From NCBI GenBank assembly GCA_025504975.1, contig JANUWI010000006.1:806001-870000 (forward strand): DNA of 64,000 bases. The letters run 5' to 3'. This DNA is from Plenodomus lindquistii. Taxonomy: Eukaryota > Ascomycota > Dothideomycetes > Pleosporales > Leptosphaeriaceae. Below the pieces are notes generated by a model. The model ran no database searches. It saw only the letters and a list, made by a program, of their open reading frames with translations, and was not told the origin of the DNA. Below are positions 1 to 10,995 of the stretch, one piece after another. Every line of letters starts with the position of its first letter. The stretch's first letter is position 1. A program made the translations under genes and the position numbers.

Positions 1-3000
1 CGGTACTAGAATACGAAACGATAGCGAAGAAGCCCTCGGTCTGTGGCTTGGGGTAACGAGGTGCGAAGATGCGTACGCCGCCATTTTGTATCTTTGCGTG
101 ATTCTGACGTGCAATGTTGAAAGTCATTGACATGGCATTGACGCTTCCAAGATCGAGTTTCAAGACTGGCAGACGCGCGACAGGCTCCGTGAAGCGCCTG
201 ACAGCTGCTTGCGCGACGCCTGCGAACTTGGCTGCTTGTTCGAGCGCAGTTGGCTTTGCTGTCGTTGCCTCAATCAATGTCTTGGGATTTGCCTTGGGAT
301 CTTCCAGTCGCTTCTTCTCCTTGTCGACTTCGACGCCTGGGAAAATGGATAGCACACCGTCGGTAGGCCAGCGTGCAGATTTGATAGCTTGGAGGAGGGA
401 AATCATGGCTTCGCAGGAGGAGAAGTAGCCTAGCTCGGTGAGCACATCGATGGAAGCCTGTACGATACGGATGCTCTGGTCCAATACACTGTTTAGATCG
501 CCCACGTAATCAGAAATGGGCAGATCGATGCGTGAGAAGTGTGCTTGGAGGAGCAGGAAAGACTTGACGTGTGGGTCCCACATGGGTAGACCGAAGTTGT
601 CTGCCGGGATAGGGAGGGCCTTGGACAGTTCGGCGTTGATGAGGTCTTCGTTGTGTCGAACTGGTAGCTCGTCGTATTCAGTCGCGTGTGAGATCCAGGT
701 GAGGACGTCGGCAAAGGTTGCATTACGCTTAACGTTCTTGGCGAGATAGCGGATAGTCTTGTGGCTGAGGTAGTAGTAACTCATGATCTTGCCTAGTGGT
801 GTCGGGTCTACCTCGCCTGTTGGTTCTACAATTGCACACGATGACTCATCAAGCTCCTTGAGCGAGTTCTCGACAAGCTCAACCATGTAGTCATTGGCCA
901 TAGTCTGCGCAGCTATGGTATTGTGCTCTTCGGCTGAGATCTCCAGACCATAGAAGGATGGATTTTTGTGAAGACGGCGGAAGAAAAACGTCCAGGTCAG
1001 GTAGTCAAGCGCATCTTGCTTAGTAGCGACGGTTCCAGCAGAGATCTCGGCACCCAAGTGATTGTCCAGGACGTTGTGGAGAGATGATTCGACCGGAAAG
1101 CCTGTGTGAAGAAAGTGCTTGTAGAACTCCTTCTTCGCGTCCTGGGTGAAGATTCTTGCGATACCCGAGGAGTCGAACTGTGGACGTCCAGCACGACCTA
1201 GCATTTGCAATACATCCGTCAAGTCCATGTCTTTATACCCTTCAGTCTTGGCATCGAAGAACTGGGTGCCCTTGACAACGACCAGATGAGCGGGCAAGTT
1301 GACACCCCAAGCAAGCGTACTGGTCGCAACAAGGATCTGAATCTTGTTGTTGGCGAACAGCTCCTCTGATAGCGATCGATCAGTCTCAACGAGACCAGCA
1401 TGATGGAGACCGATCCCGAAACTCAGAGCCTCCCTCAGCGCGTCGTCCTTAACTCGGGTGAGGTTCAACGCAAGATCGTCCTCGGACATGTGCAAGAAGC
1501 GTCTGGGGTTGTCTTCCATACCACAGAAATTGATCAGATCGCGCGCGGTAAGACGAGTCTGACGACGCGAAGCCACAAAGACAATGACGGGCTTCTCAGG
1601 CGAATGAGCCTTGATCGCGAGGAAAGTAGGTCGATTCATCGACTGCATCAGCGGACAGAAACCGCGTTGCTCCGGGAATCCGTCAATGAAGATTTCAAGA
1701 GGCACAGGGCGGACTGAGTGTCGGAAGTTGAAGAGGCCTTCTTTGACGCCCAACCAATTTCCAAGATCAGAAGCGTTGGCACAAGCGGTCGACATGCCTA
1801 ATAATCGTATGGAGCCATCTTTCTTTTGCGACGCGATGTAGTTCATACGTGAGACGATAATTTCCAGAATAGGGCCACGATCACCACCTAGAAGATGGAT
1901 TTCATCGATAATGACTAGGCTGACCTGACGGACATATCCACGAGTCTGCCAGCTACGACTGATACCGTCCCATTTCTCAGGCGTTGTGATGATGATGTCC
2001 GCATCGCGAATAGTACGTGTGTCGGGTGTGTTATCACCCGTCAGCTCTACTAACTTCAAGCCCATTGGCCCCGCCAGTCGTTTGCCCCAGTCCTGCACTC
2101 GCTCTCGCACAAGCGCCTTCATTGGTGCAATATAGACGACTTTGGATCCTGGCTTCTCACGAAACGCCCACCACATTGCAAGTTCTGCCGCGACGGTTTT
2201 ACCACTACCCGTTGGGGAACCAAGCAAGACGTTTGCTGGTGTATGATATAAGCAATGAAAGATCTGCGACTGCATAGGGTTGAAGTATTGGAAGCGTTGC
2301 GCGTACACTTCTTCGAGCAGAGGGTTCTTCAATGCAGATATTGGCAGTGGCTGAAGATCCAAGAGGTCGGTATACACACTTTCTGTGTCTGGTCGAATGA
2401 GATGCTGGAAAGAGATTGGATGCACTGTCTCAGCGCCCAACCAGCGATCAGACATAGCGCGGACGTAGACCTGTGTAGGCAACGGATCCGACAATGGAAT
2501 CGTGAAGTTCAGTTCGTGCTCATCATGCAACTTCCTGCGTGACAAGATGAAGTATTCATGGTGGTAGATTTCAGAGGTTTCGGAGTTCTCGACCCAAATC
2601 CAGAAAGACTCTGATGTTCCGTGATGGCGATCATTCCAGACGAAGTCGGGCGTAAGCCAGAGATGGATCCTGAGTACATCGCGGTTCAGAGGTGCTATCT
2701 CCGACTGGATGTCCAGGGTAGGAAAGTTGTTCATGATCTTTGAGATCACGCCTCCCATCTTCTTGTTATGTACCATGTCTCCAATCTCGGAAGAGTCCAT
2801 GTCTCGTAAGGTTTCGATTGACGGAAATCTGGCATCAAGCAGACGCAACACAGGTTGCGGAAGATCAAACTGATGCAGCGGGTGTTCTATAGACCAGCAA
2901 CGATGCTCGATGGATTGACAGATGCTCAAGAGAACCCGGCACTGATACCCCCAGCGACGATTGAGCGCAATCATGAATAATGCACGTGCGATACGTGCTG

Positions 3001-5817
3001 CATTCTGGGTGATGTAGTTGGTATCGGAGACAAGTGAGAAGTCCTCGAGTCTTGCTCGCGAGATGTGGGACTGTAGCAAGTAGTTGGTCTTGCCATGGGA
3101 CGTAGCATAGCCACCCTTGACGTCGGTGACGACGTAACCCTCTTCTTTGAGCGCGGAAAGCTCCTTCTCTTCGGTTTCTCGCGACTGCACCTGGTCGAAC
3201 TCGCCACTCATACTGATCATAGCCAGCGCATCGGCATCGCTGCCATGAGGTCGCATCATCGTGTTGAAGATCTCAATACTCGATTGTTGAACGTAGTACT
3301 GGCTGGCAATACGGCCAACATCCTTCGCTCGAAGATCTTCAGTGGTCTCATTGAAGATGATCATCTGACTCTTCTGGAGGATCCGTGCGGCGTCAATGAT
3401 TAGCTTACGACGTCGACCAACAAGCTGTGGGTCGTCCCGAATCTCATTCCATTCTATGCCGTAAAACAGAGGACTTTGTTGCATACGCACGAACAGGTAT
3501 GAGTATCCGAGCCACGTTACCGCCTCTGATACCGTAGTGACAGTTCCCAGAGAGATCTCAGCGTTCAGATTGTCGATGAGCTTCGCGGAGAATCTAGACT
3601 CGATGGGCTGCTGCTCTGTCACAGCTCGCAGGTAGTGATCGAGTCTATCATGTGTCGTGCAAATGAAACCGATACCGGTATCCTGGAACTGGGGTCGTCC
3701 GGCACGACCAAAGATTTGAAGTACGTCCAAGATACCGAGATCGGTAAACTTGCCTTCCTGAGCGTTGTATACTTGTGTTCCCTTGATCAAGACAGCCGCT
3801 GCTGGAAGATTGACACCCCAGGCCAAAGTTGCTGTACAGCAAAGCACTTTCATCACACCTTCTGCAAAGAGACGCTCGACTAAGTTCCTATCTGAGCGGG
3901 GCATACCAGCGTGATGGGTACCCATGCCTTTATCAAGTAGCTCACGAAGATCTCGCCCTTTAGACTGTTGCATGTCACGTCTGGCGTTGTCGTAGCGTGG
4001 ATGGTCCATCGGATCGAACAGGTCAGCGCACTGATCTTCTACAGCCATCTCGTGAAGTCTACGGGCCGTCTTGAGCGTGTCCTTTCTGGAGTGTACAAAG
4101 ACCATGACTTGATGTCCTAGCTTGAGCATTTCCACGACCTTATCAAAAGCCACTTTGTCGATATTTTCCCGAGACTGTCGACTTCCTGGTTTGCCCTTCG
4201 CTCCGATGAAGTGTTGCTCCAATGGAACAGGACGGAAAGAAGCGTCGAAATAGAAGAGACCTGCCATTTTGTTTACTCGAAGGAAGTCGGCTACATCAAC
4301 GTAATTGGGAAGTGTGGCCGACAGACCAACGATACGAATCAGGGACTGTGTGCTCTCTACCTGTCGCTGAGTTCTGGCGACCAAGCTCTCCAGTACAGCA
4401 CCACGCTCATCGTGAAGCATGTGAACCTCATCGATGATAAGTAATCGCACTTTCTGAACGAGTTCAGTATCTCCCGTACTCTTTCTTGTAACAACATCCC
4501 ACTTCTCTGGTGTGGTGACGATGATTTGGGTATCCAGGATTTCACCTTTGGTCAAGTGCATGTCACCTGTAAGTTCGCGAACCTTGATACCGAGCCATGC
4601 TAGACGCTTGCCCAGCTTGTCGGTGATTTCGGCAGCAAGAGCTTTCATTGGCGCAACGTAGATGATCTTGAAGTCTTCTGTCATGACTGTGAAGTCGGTG
4701 GCTTCGGGCTCTTCGATCGGGTTCGGTACAATGTTCTTGGCCACTGTATTGAGAATGGTGAGCATTGCCGCATCAGTCTTACCCGCACCGGTGGGAGCGC
4801 AGATGAGCATGTTCTCGCTCGTCTTGTATGCGACAGGGTACACGAGACTTTGCATGCGGTTAAGGGTCTTGTACCCCTTGAAAGTCCGTTGGCAGAGGCC
4901 ATCAAGTTCCTGGATCTCGAGCAGTCTTCGTCCAGCACCGACATTGCCTACCGGCACTGCAGGGATCTCGTACTCTTCGTACAAGTTGTCGTCACGGTGC
5001 ACCGTATTCAGCGGCAACGCATACTTCTTTCCAAACGCGGAGAGTTTGTTGCCAGCTTCGTGAGCGCGATAGACGTGTGGGTATTGAGGACCTTTGCGAT
5101 CGATCGCGGGTGCAAGGATCGCGTTCTTGTGGTCTCGATCTTGCTGGCGCAATGCTTCTGCACGCTCCGCTCTAGTCTGCAAGCGCCCAAAGATTCCATT
5201 GTCTTGAACCCCAGCAGATGTCTGGGCAGGCTGCGTGACTTCTTTACGGTGGGAAATGAGATCGGCCACCAGATCAAGCTCACCATAGCCAACAATGTCG
5301 GCCAGCATCATCTGCAGTTCCTCGTCTATATGTAGTCAGGAAAAGCCTTGAACATGATACTACAGTGTTACTTACCATTACTGTCGCTTGCCAAGATAGC
5401 CGTGATCTGATCTTGTAGGGCACTGGCGTCCAGTCCTGAGCTGTTCCGTGCGATAGCAGTACACTTGTCGGCCAACCACTGCTGATTATAGGCATTGCCG
5501 CCTGTCTGGCTTTGAGAGAATTGCTCGAGCTGATCACTGCTGTATGCATCTTCGTATTCATCGCTGATGATGTCCCAGATATCTTCCCCGCTCGCAGTTC
5601 CAGAGAGGTCATCATCGTCGAACTCAATGTCGTCGCCATATGCTGGTGCCTGATCCTTGTCGTTTGGCAAATTCAGCTCAGCGATGGCGTTGCGCATGGA
5701 CTCCAGCTGCTCGAGCCATTGTGCCTGAGCACTCTCTACCGCTTCTGACATGGTCGGCTGGTGGGTGTATGATTTTCGCAGATTTCCAAAGTCGATGATG
5801 GCACTGTCTGGACTCAT
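1..5817 (-). CDS. slh1: Ski2-like RNA helicase, Slh1/ASCC3 family (C-terminus cut by window edge)
   Basis: The protein runs from an ATG at 5817; exon 1 is 5817-5376, a 50-bp intron follows (GTAAGT donor at 5375, TATAG acceptor at 5326), and exon 2 is open from 5325 to the window edge. About 1,920 residues are visible. Two complete helicase cassettes are present: cassette 1 has Walker A APTGAGKT (about 4,771-4,803) and DEVH (about 4,417-4,449); cassette 2 has SPTGSGKT (about 2,189-2,235) and DEIH (about 1,889-1,923). Each is followed by Sec63-type sequence. The roughly 300-residue acidic N-terminus lacks the extra domains of spliceosomal Brr2, so I assign it to Slh1/ASCC3, the helicase of the RQT complex that splits collided ribosomes. 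That role is family knowledge. Only some tens of C-terminal residues should be missing. It is divergent from the YKT6 gene. Confidence 0.93.
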
Positions 5818-5989
5818 GTCCGGCTAGACCTGCCCCACTCCCCGCAGATCCCGCGGGATGACATAAGCAGACGTGGGGGCGGCGCATGTGCATGTGCATG
5901 GCGCCTGCTGTGACGGCGGCCAGGCACTCGAAGTCTGCTGCCACTGCACCCTGCAACGCTGCAGACTCGACTCCCTATATACCGCCACC
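5818..5989. promoter_or_regulatory. Compact divergent promoter between slh1 and YKT6
   Basis: Only 172 bp separate the two divergent start codons, so both genes must share promoter DNA. It contains a near-palindrome at 5881-5904 built from GGCGC ends around three overlapping GCATG/TGCATG units. No clear TATA box is visible. Binding of a specific factor is inference. Confidence 0.45.
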
Positions 5990-6859
5990 ATGAAGATCAT
6001 CTACATCGGCGTAAGCGCTCTTGCGAATTGTGCCCATACCCAACAGGGGACTGACATGTGCGTTCCAGGTCTTTATGACGGAGGTCAAGGCAAAGGACGA
6101 TGAGGCCGTTGAGTTGGTCAAGGAGCAGGCTCTCGACTCGTTCAACTACTTCACCCGCGGCAGCATCAGCCAGTTCGTATGTTGGACCCCCGCCTACAAG
6201 ATCCCTTCGTAACCCATACTGCCCACTTTCACCGCCTCTTTGACTGACCGTCATTAGGCGACCTTCTGCGGTGGCCAGATTGCGAAGCGCACGCGCGTAG
6301 GACAGCAGCAGAGTGTCGAAGAGAAGGGTATGTTGCATGCAATACTCCACCTGCTCTTTCGTGACTGCTGACATCGCATATCAGAGTACATGTTCCATGC
6401 CTACAGCCAGCAGCCCGGCATCTGCGGTATGGTCATCTCCGACGTCGAATACCCCAACCTCGTCGCCCACTCCCTCCTCAAGAAGGTCGTCGACGGCTTT
6501 CACACCAAATACCCTCGCACAGCCTACGCCAACGCCACCAAGGACAGCCCCGCGCTGTCGTATCCTGAGCTGGCCGACTACATCAAGAAGTACCAGGACC
6601 CACAGCAGGCAGACAGCATCATGAAGATCCAGAAGGAGCTGGACGAGACCAAGATTGTTCTCCACAAGACTATCGAGAGTGTGTTGGAGCGTGGGGAGAA
6701 GATCGATACATTGGTTGCCAAGAGTGACGGGCTCAGTGCTCAGAGCAAGATGTTTTATACACAGGTACCGCCTCTCTTGCACCTATCAAATTGTTATGTA
6801 CAAGCATCTAACGACCCGCGCAGGCCAAGAAGCAGAACTCGTGCTGCATTGTCATGTAA
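5990..6859 (+). CDS. YKT6: R-SNARE Ykt6
   Basis: Five exons join cleanly: 5990-6010, 6069-6176, 6258-6327, 6385-6764 and 6824-6859, giving 204 residues, close to the usual 198-200 of Ykt6. The N-terminus MKIIYIGVF starts a longin domain (about residues 1-130). The C-terminal coiled coil carries the R-SNARE zero-layer arginine in VLERGEKID, followed by SQSKMFYTQAKKQNS. The protein ends CCIVM, the double cysteine that is farnesylated and palmitoylated in known Ykt6, so it cycles between cytosol and membranes. It acts in ER-Golgi, endosomal, vacuolar and autophagosome fusion. The last exon codes only for the lipidation tail, and the first for seven residues, so gene predictors can easily miss both. 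Confidence 0.95.
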
Positions 6860-7082
6860 ATACCTCTTTGCTCCTGCGTGCTCTCCGGCCTTTGTACTTG
6901 AAAACGGGATCGCTAGTCGAAACCGCCACCTATATGTTGAATACCCAATCCAAATAATGACCGAAACGACCTTTTCCCACATGTGCAGTCGCAACTCAAC
7001 TAACCGAAACGCCCTGCTAATCTCAAGGAGCCTAAAGATCAAAGCAGCTCTTTCAACGTATAGCTCGGTTTACCTATCAATC

Positions 7083-8609
7083 TCAAAACACCTCATCGTC
7101 GCCGATCTCCGGGTCACTCGACAACTGCATGAAACCCTCGTCAGGATCGAACGCCTCATCGGGTTCCGGTGTACCGTCGTCACTCGAACCCTGCTTGAAA
7201 GCCTCGTCTGGATCGAAAGCGTCGTCGGGCTCCAGCATCTCATCGAAATCGTCCCTCAATTCCTCCTCCTCATCCGGATCCTGCAGCCCACTCGCGCTCT
7301 TCTCCTCTAACATCCGCTCACGATCCTTAAAATCCTCCTCATCAATTTCCCCAATCGCCAACGCGTGCGCCTCCAAATCCGACCCCACCAGCCCTTCGAT
7401 CTTGTCCCAGCTAGTATAGCCTTCCTCGCTGCCTTCTGTGGGTTCCTCACTCTCCCACGCCAGGAAGATATCAGACGTATCTCGCATCACCGACTGCCAT
7501 TGAGAAACATGTTCTTGTGGCATACTTGCCATCCACATGTCGATGCCCCCGAGCAACCGGTCTTTAGACTTTTCATCATGCAGCTCACGGTACGTCACGC
7601 CCGGATCCTGGGGATCCCTGTCGCACCACAGAAGTCGACACTGGCGCACGTTGTAGCGCCAGTCATCCCGCAGCGCCGTATCAACCCAGCCCTCTTCATT
7701 CGGACACGCGTGCGGCGATTTAGGATCGTACCACCGGGAGTCACGCGCGTATTTGCCATTGGGGCGATGCCGCGTATCCTCTGGCGTTCCAGGCGAGTAA
7801 CTCAACCTCATCTTGCCCTTCCCTTTCGCCGTGCTCTTTGGTGTCCTGGGAGGAATATGCAGCACCATGTGTTGATTGAAGCCCTCTGGCCACAGGTTGC
7901 CCGCCTGGTACACACTCATTGTCTTACTCGCGCTCTGCTCTTTCACAGCGTCTGCGATTTCGACTTCTGGATGCGCAGTCTCCCATTCAAGTTCCTGCGC
8001 AGCGATGGCGTCTAGCTCATCGATGGCGTTCACCATGTCGAGTTTGCGAATCCGAAAAGCTTGCTTTTGATTGTCGTAGTGTTCGCCTCGTGTGCCGGGC
8101 GGGAGGTTGCGCCAGGGGCCGCCGAGTGCGGACCAGCGTTGCCAGAGGTCGGTCAGTATGCGGACGTGGATTGTGAGAGTGCACTTTGGACACCATTGTT
8201 GTATGCGCTTTTCTGTGATATTGACGATGTCTTCTTCTGTTGTTGGCGTCGCTGCTGGGTGTCCGGGGTGCAGTGTGTGCTGACAGCGCGCCGCTTTCAC
8301 TATTTCGTTTGCTGGGTCTTGGGTTGCGGGTGACTCTGAGGAGGGGGGCTTAGGAGACGGAGTAGGGGGCGGCGCGGGCGCGTCTTGCTCTACTTCCTTC
8401 GCTGGTGACGAAGCTTCGTGGTTTCGCTGTTGTTTCTTGCTCATCCACTCCAGGTATTCTATGTATTCAAATGCGGTGGGCAATAAGACTCGTAGGGGAT
8501 TAACGATTTCCTCCTTGTAGTGCTCTTGCCACCAGAGGAAGTACCAAGGTAGTTCGTTGGGGAGGAAAAGCGCATCTGCCTTTGGTAGGGCGCGCTTCGC
8601 GTCGCCCAT
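7083..8609 (-). CDS. Unknown protein with C-x-H-x2-H-P / C-P-x-C-T-x4-H signature (paralogue 1)
   Basis: Single open frame of 508 residues from the first ATG (8609). I do not recognise a named domain. After a tryptophan-rich start (LPWYFLWWQEHY) and a helix AFEYIEYLEWMSKKQQ comes a proline-rich linker, then C109-x-H111-x2-H114-P and C140-P-x-C143-T-x4-H148, spacing that suggests one or two bound zinc ions. The C-terminal third is very acidic, with repeats of the type DPDEAF. The neighbour at 9913-10995 shares the helix, the Cys/His signature and the acidic tail, so the two are diverged paralogues in the same orientation. An upstream exon cannot be excluded, because the frame stays open to 8657 without an ATG. 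The acidic tail and possible zinc site hint at a nuclear role, but this is inference. Confidence 0.75.
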   Translation of the reverse strand: MGDAKRALPKADALFLPNELPWYFLWWQEHYKEEIVNPLRVLLPTAFEYIEYLEWMSKKQQRNHEASSPAKEVEQDAPAPPPTPSPKPPSSESPATQDPANEIVKAARCQHTLHPGHPAATPTTEEDIVNITEKRIQQWCPKCTLTIHVRILTDLWQRWSALGGPWRNLPPGTRGEHYDNQKQAFRIRKLDMVNAIDELDAIAAQELEWETAHPEVEIADAVKEQSASKTMSVYQAGNLWPEGFNQHMVLHIPPRTPKSTAKGKGKMRLSYSPGTPEDTRHRPNGKYARDSRWYDPKSPHACPNEEGWVDTALRDDWRYNVRQCRLLWCDRDPQDPGVTYRELHDEKSKDRLLGGIDMWMASMPQEHVSQWQSVMRDTSDIFLAWESEEPTEGSEEGYTSWDKIEGLVGSDLEAHALAIGEIDEEDFKDRERMLEEKSASGLQDPDEEEELRDDFDEMLEPDDAFDPDEAFKQGSSDDGTPEPDEAFDPDEGFMQLSSDPEIGDDEVF

Positions 8610-9912
8610 TTTGCGCACGTGTGGCGCAGTGCTTTGGTGTGCTCCGCTGTGCTGCAATATTAGTCTTCAACAGTCTCTTCAAACTCAGGGGCTGTCGCGG
8701 TTCCTTAGGCCTTCGGGATCTTCAGGTTGAAAATTTGTCAGGGTACAAATGCTGTTGTGGGGGGAGTGGAGGGGTGTGTGCGTGTGTCGGCGATTCGAGG
8801 GCCTATATATCTCAGGAGTGAAAGTCGTCGACATGTGACTAGATTCAACTAGTACGTGCAGCACTCAGTTAGGCGTTTGCTTGATGTCAACTTTTAGCAG
8901 AGATGTTGTTTAGTATATCGTAATGCGTCGATTAGAGGAGTAATCAAGGCAACCGGTTATTTAGTATGGATTTATGCACATATGGTAATGAGCGATCAGA
9001 TCGCCTAGTCATAAAGCGTGTACGGGGGTCATTCAATGAGGTGTGCTAATGTTGGCGCTCTTCACCTGGCTGGTGCATGTGACTGGCTACCAGCGCACAT
9101 CACGTTTCTGGAATGGATTCTATGCTCGTCGTCGATGATCTTCGCCCTGTACGAAGCGAGCTTGCTTCTCTGAATGTACTGTTACTACTGCTTGGATGGC
9201 ACAGGGGTTTTCTCCTATAGGGAAGTGAAGCAAACCAGGCTGAGTAAACACCATAGCCTACAAAGAGCTAGCTGATCATCTGTAGAGAATCGGCTGTTCG
9301 CTCCTTGCTGTTCTGTATTTGCACGCGTATTCGGTGTTTTCTGTGGGGTCTGCGTCATGGAACACAGGCTTCATTGTAGAGTGGGCGCCGCGTACTGAGA
9401 CGCATAGTTTGTGGAGTGAGTGCGTATTGCAGGAGGAAGTTCGCAATTTCAAGTCTTCTTCTTGAATGAGTATAGTCGGTATCAAGCGTGTTCTCGTTAA
9501 GAAACTAGGGCGTGTCAATAAAAGCATCCCATGTTTGAGATTTACTTCTTCACGAGCGATGCATTGGTTGAGTCAAATCGTGTAACGTTCGAACGCCGTC
9601 CACAATCGTGAAATTCATAGAAATTTGAAGTTTATGGATTGTAATGAAGTAATGTTATGAGCGGCTTTGTAGCCTACAAGGAGCAGTCGAAAGCACCATC
9701 TGGGGATGATTCAAGTAGGGTGACTCAAAATGTGGTGGTAGTGTCTTGAGTACATGCGTTGCGTACTAATCTGTCACATCACCAGCTACAACATCTGCGG
9801 AACTTGTAACTTGGCTAAACTGATCCGTGATCTCTCCTTGGTCTTAAGCCTTGTGGTATCACTTCGAGAATTTGGCTTTACTAATATCCGGCATGTCCAG
9901 GGCGTGTTTTTG
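8610..9912. other. Intergenic stretch between the two paralogues
   Basis: No frame here has codon bias, a recognisable motif or splice signals consistent with a gene. It is moderately AT-rich. It presumably holds the promoter of the 7083-8609 gene and the 3' region of the 9913-10995 gene. Confidence 0.6.
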
Positions 9913-10995
9913 CTAATCAGCCTCAAAGACAATGAAAGTAGACTGCTCTTCGGCCTCGAAAACGATGCTCCCATCATCCAGATCACTGTCGTCGATGTAT
10001 GAGATATCCTCATCTTCGTCAGACTCGACATCTTCCCAATCACTATCGCCTTCGTCATCCTCAATGAAGGTGCCAGTTTTGTCGTCGTATAACCCGTCCG
10101 CCGCGTCTGCTGTTCCATCTGTTGAGCCCAATCCCTCGGTGCTCTTTGTTTGAGAGCGGCTGGTGTGATTAGAGGGCTCATAGACGTCTGGTGTGGCATC
10201 CTCCTCCTCCTCGCGGTCTTCCTTGCTGAGGGTATACTTCCCGTGTTCATATCGGGGGGATTTCTGCCAAAAATATGCGCTGGGTCGACCAAGCTCAAAA
10301 TTGGTTTCCTGGCTAAAGGCAACGGTCTTGTTCCCGAGCGTACAAGAGTGACTTGTGCCGCGCCCTCCAATCTCAGACCAGTACAGGTCTAGCGCTTTCT
10401 CTGCTGTCTGCAGGTCTTTGCCCTGTGTGCGCGAATCTCGTACTGACCAAGCGGCTTCCTGATCAGCGATACGCTCTAGTTGCGACAACTCTTGGAGGGC
10501 GCAAAGCTTTCCGTAGAGCCACACACTATATACATCATCTTGAAACTCCGAAGACATAAGGGTGCAGGTCGGTGCACGTCCACCAGCGCTCTCTAGAGCT
10601 TGCTTTAAGAGTCTCAAGTACTTGATATGCACTTCAATGGTACATACAGGACATCGCGACCACCTTTGACCGGCAGCTACAGGATGCAGTTTGTGTTCGC
10701 ATACTGCTGCGACAGGCGGGGCAGCAGGAGAACCCGGTGAGTCGGGTATCAGTGCCTTGACATGTTCAGTCAAGTCTTCGAAATGATCAGAAAAGTAGCC
10801 GGAGTCCTGCCTCTTAAGCCATTGTTGGAAGTTATCGTACTCCAAGGCTGAAGGCACAAAGCCCTGTTGCGCGGGGCTCAGCGTGGTGCATAAGCGCTGC
10901 CACCGTTGATAGGGTCTGACTTCGCATTGAGGAAGAATGACGCTGGCTGAAACCTTCGGTTTCGGATGCGTGACTGCGCAATGGGAGACGCTCAT
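9913..10995 (-). CDS. Unknown protein with C-x-H-x2-H-P / C-P-x-C-T-x4-H signature (paralogue 2)
   Basis: Single open frame of 360 residues from the first ATG at 10995; the frame is open a few codons further upstream but without ATG. It shares with the 508-residue neighbour the helix ALEYDNFQQWLKRQ and the signature C99-x-H101-x2-H104-P ... C115-P-x-C118-T-x4-H123. The gap between the two half-motifs is 10 residues here and 25 in the neighbour. The C-terminus is strongly acidic and ends in a short duplicated string (IVFEAE / IVFEAD). No known function. The arrangement suggests an old tandem duplication followed by strong divergence. Confidence 0.75.
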   Translation of the reverse strand: MSVSHCAVTHPKPKVSASVILPQCEVRPYQRWQRLCTTLSPAQQGFVPSALEYDNFQQWLKRQDSGYFSDHFEDLTEHVKALIPDSPGSPAAPPVAAVCEHKLHPVAAGQRWSRCPVCTIEVHIKYLRLLKQALESAGGRAPTCTLMSSEFQDDVYSVWLYGKLCALQELSQLERIADQEAAWSVRDSRTQGKDLQTAEKALDLYWSEIGGRGTSHSCTLGNKTVAFSQETNFELGRPSAYFWQKSPRYEHGKYTLSKEDREEEEDATPDVYEPSNHTSRSQTKSTEGLGSTDGTADAADGLYDDKTGTFIEDDEGDSDWEDVESDEDEDISYIDDSDLDDGSIVFEAEEQSTFIVFEAD

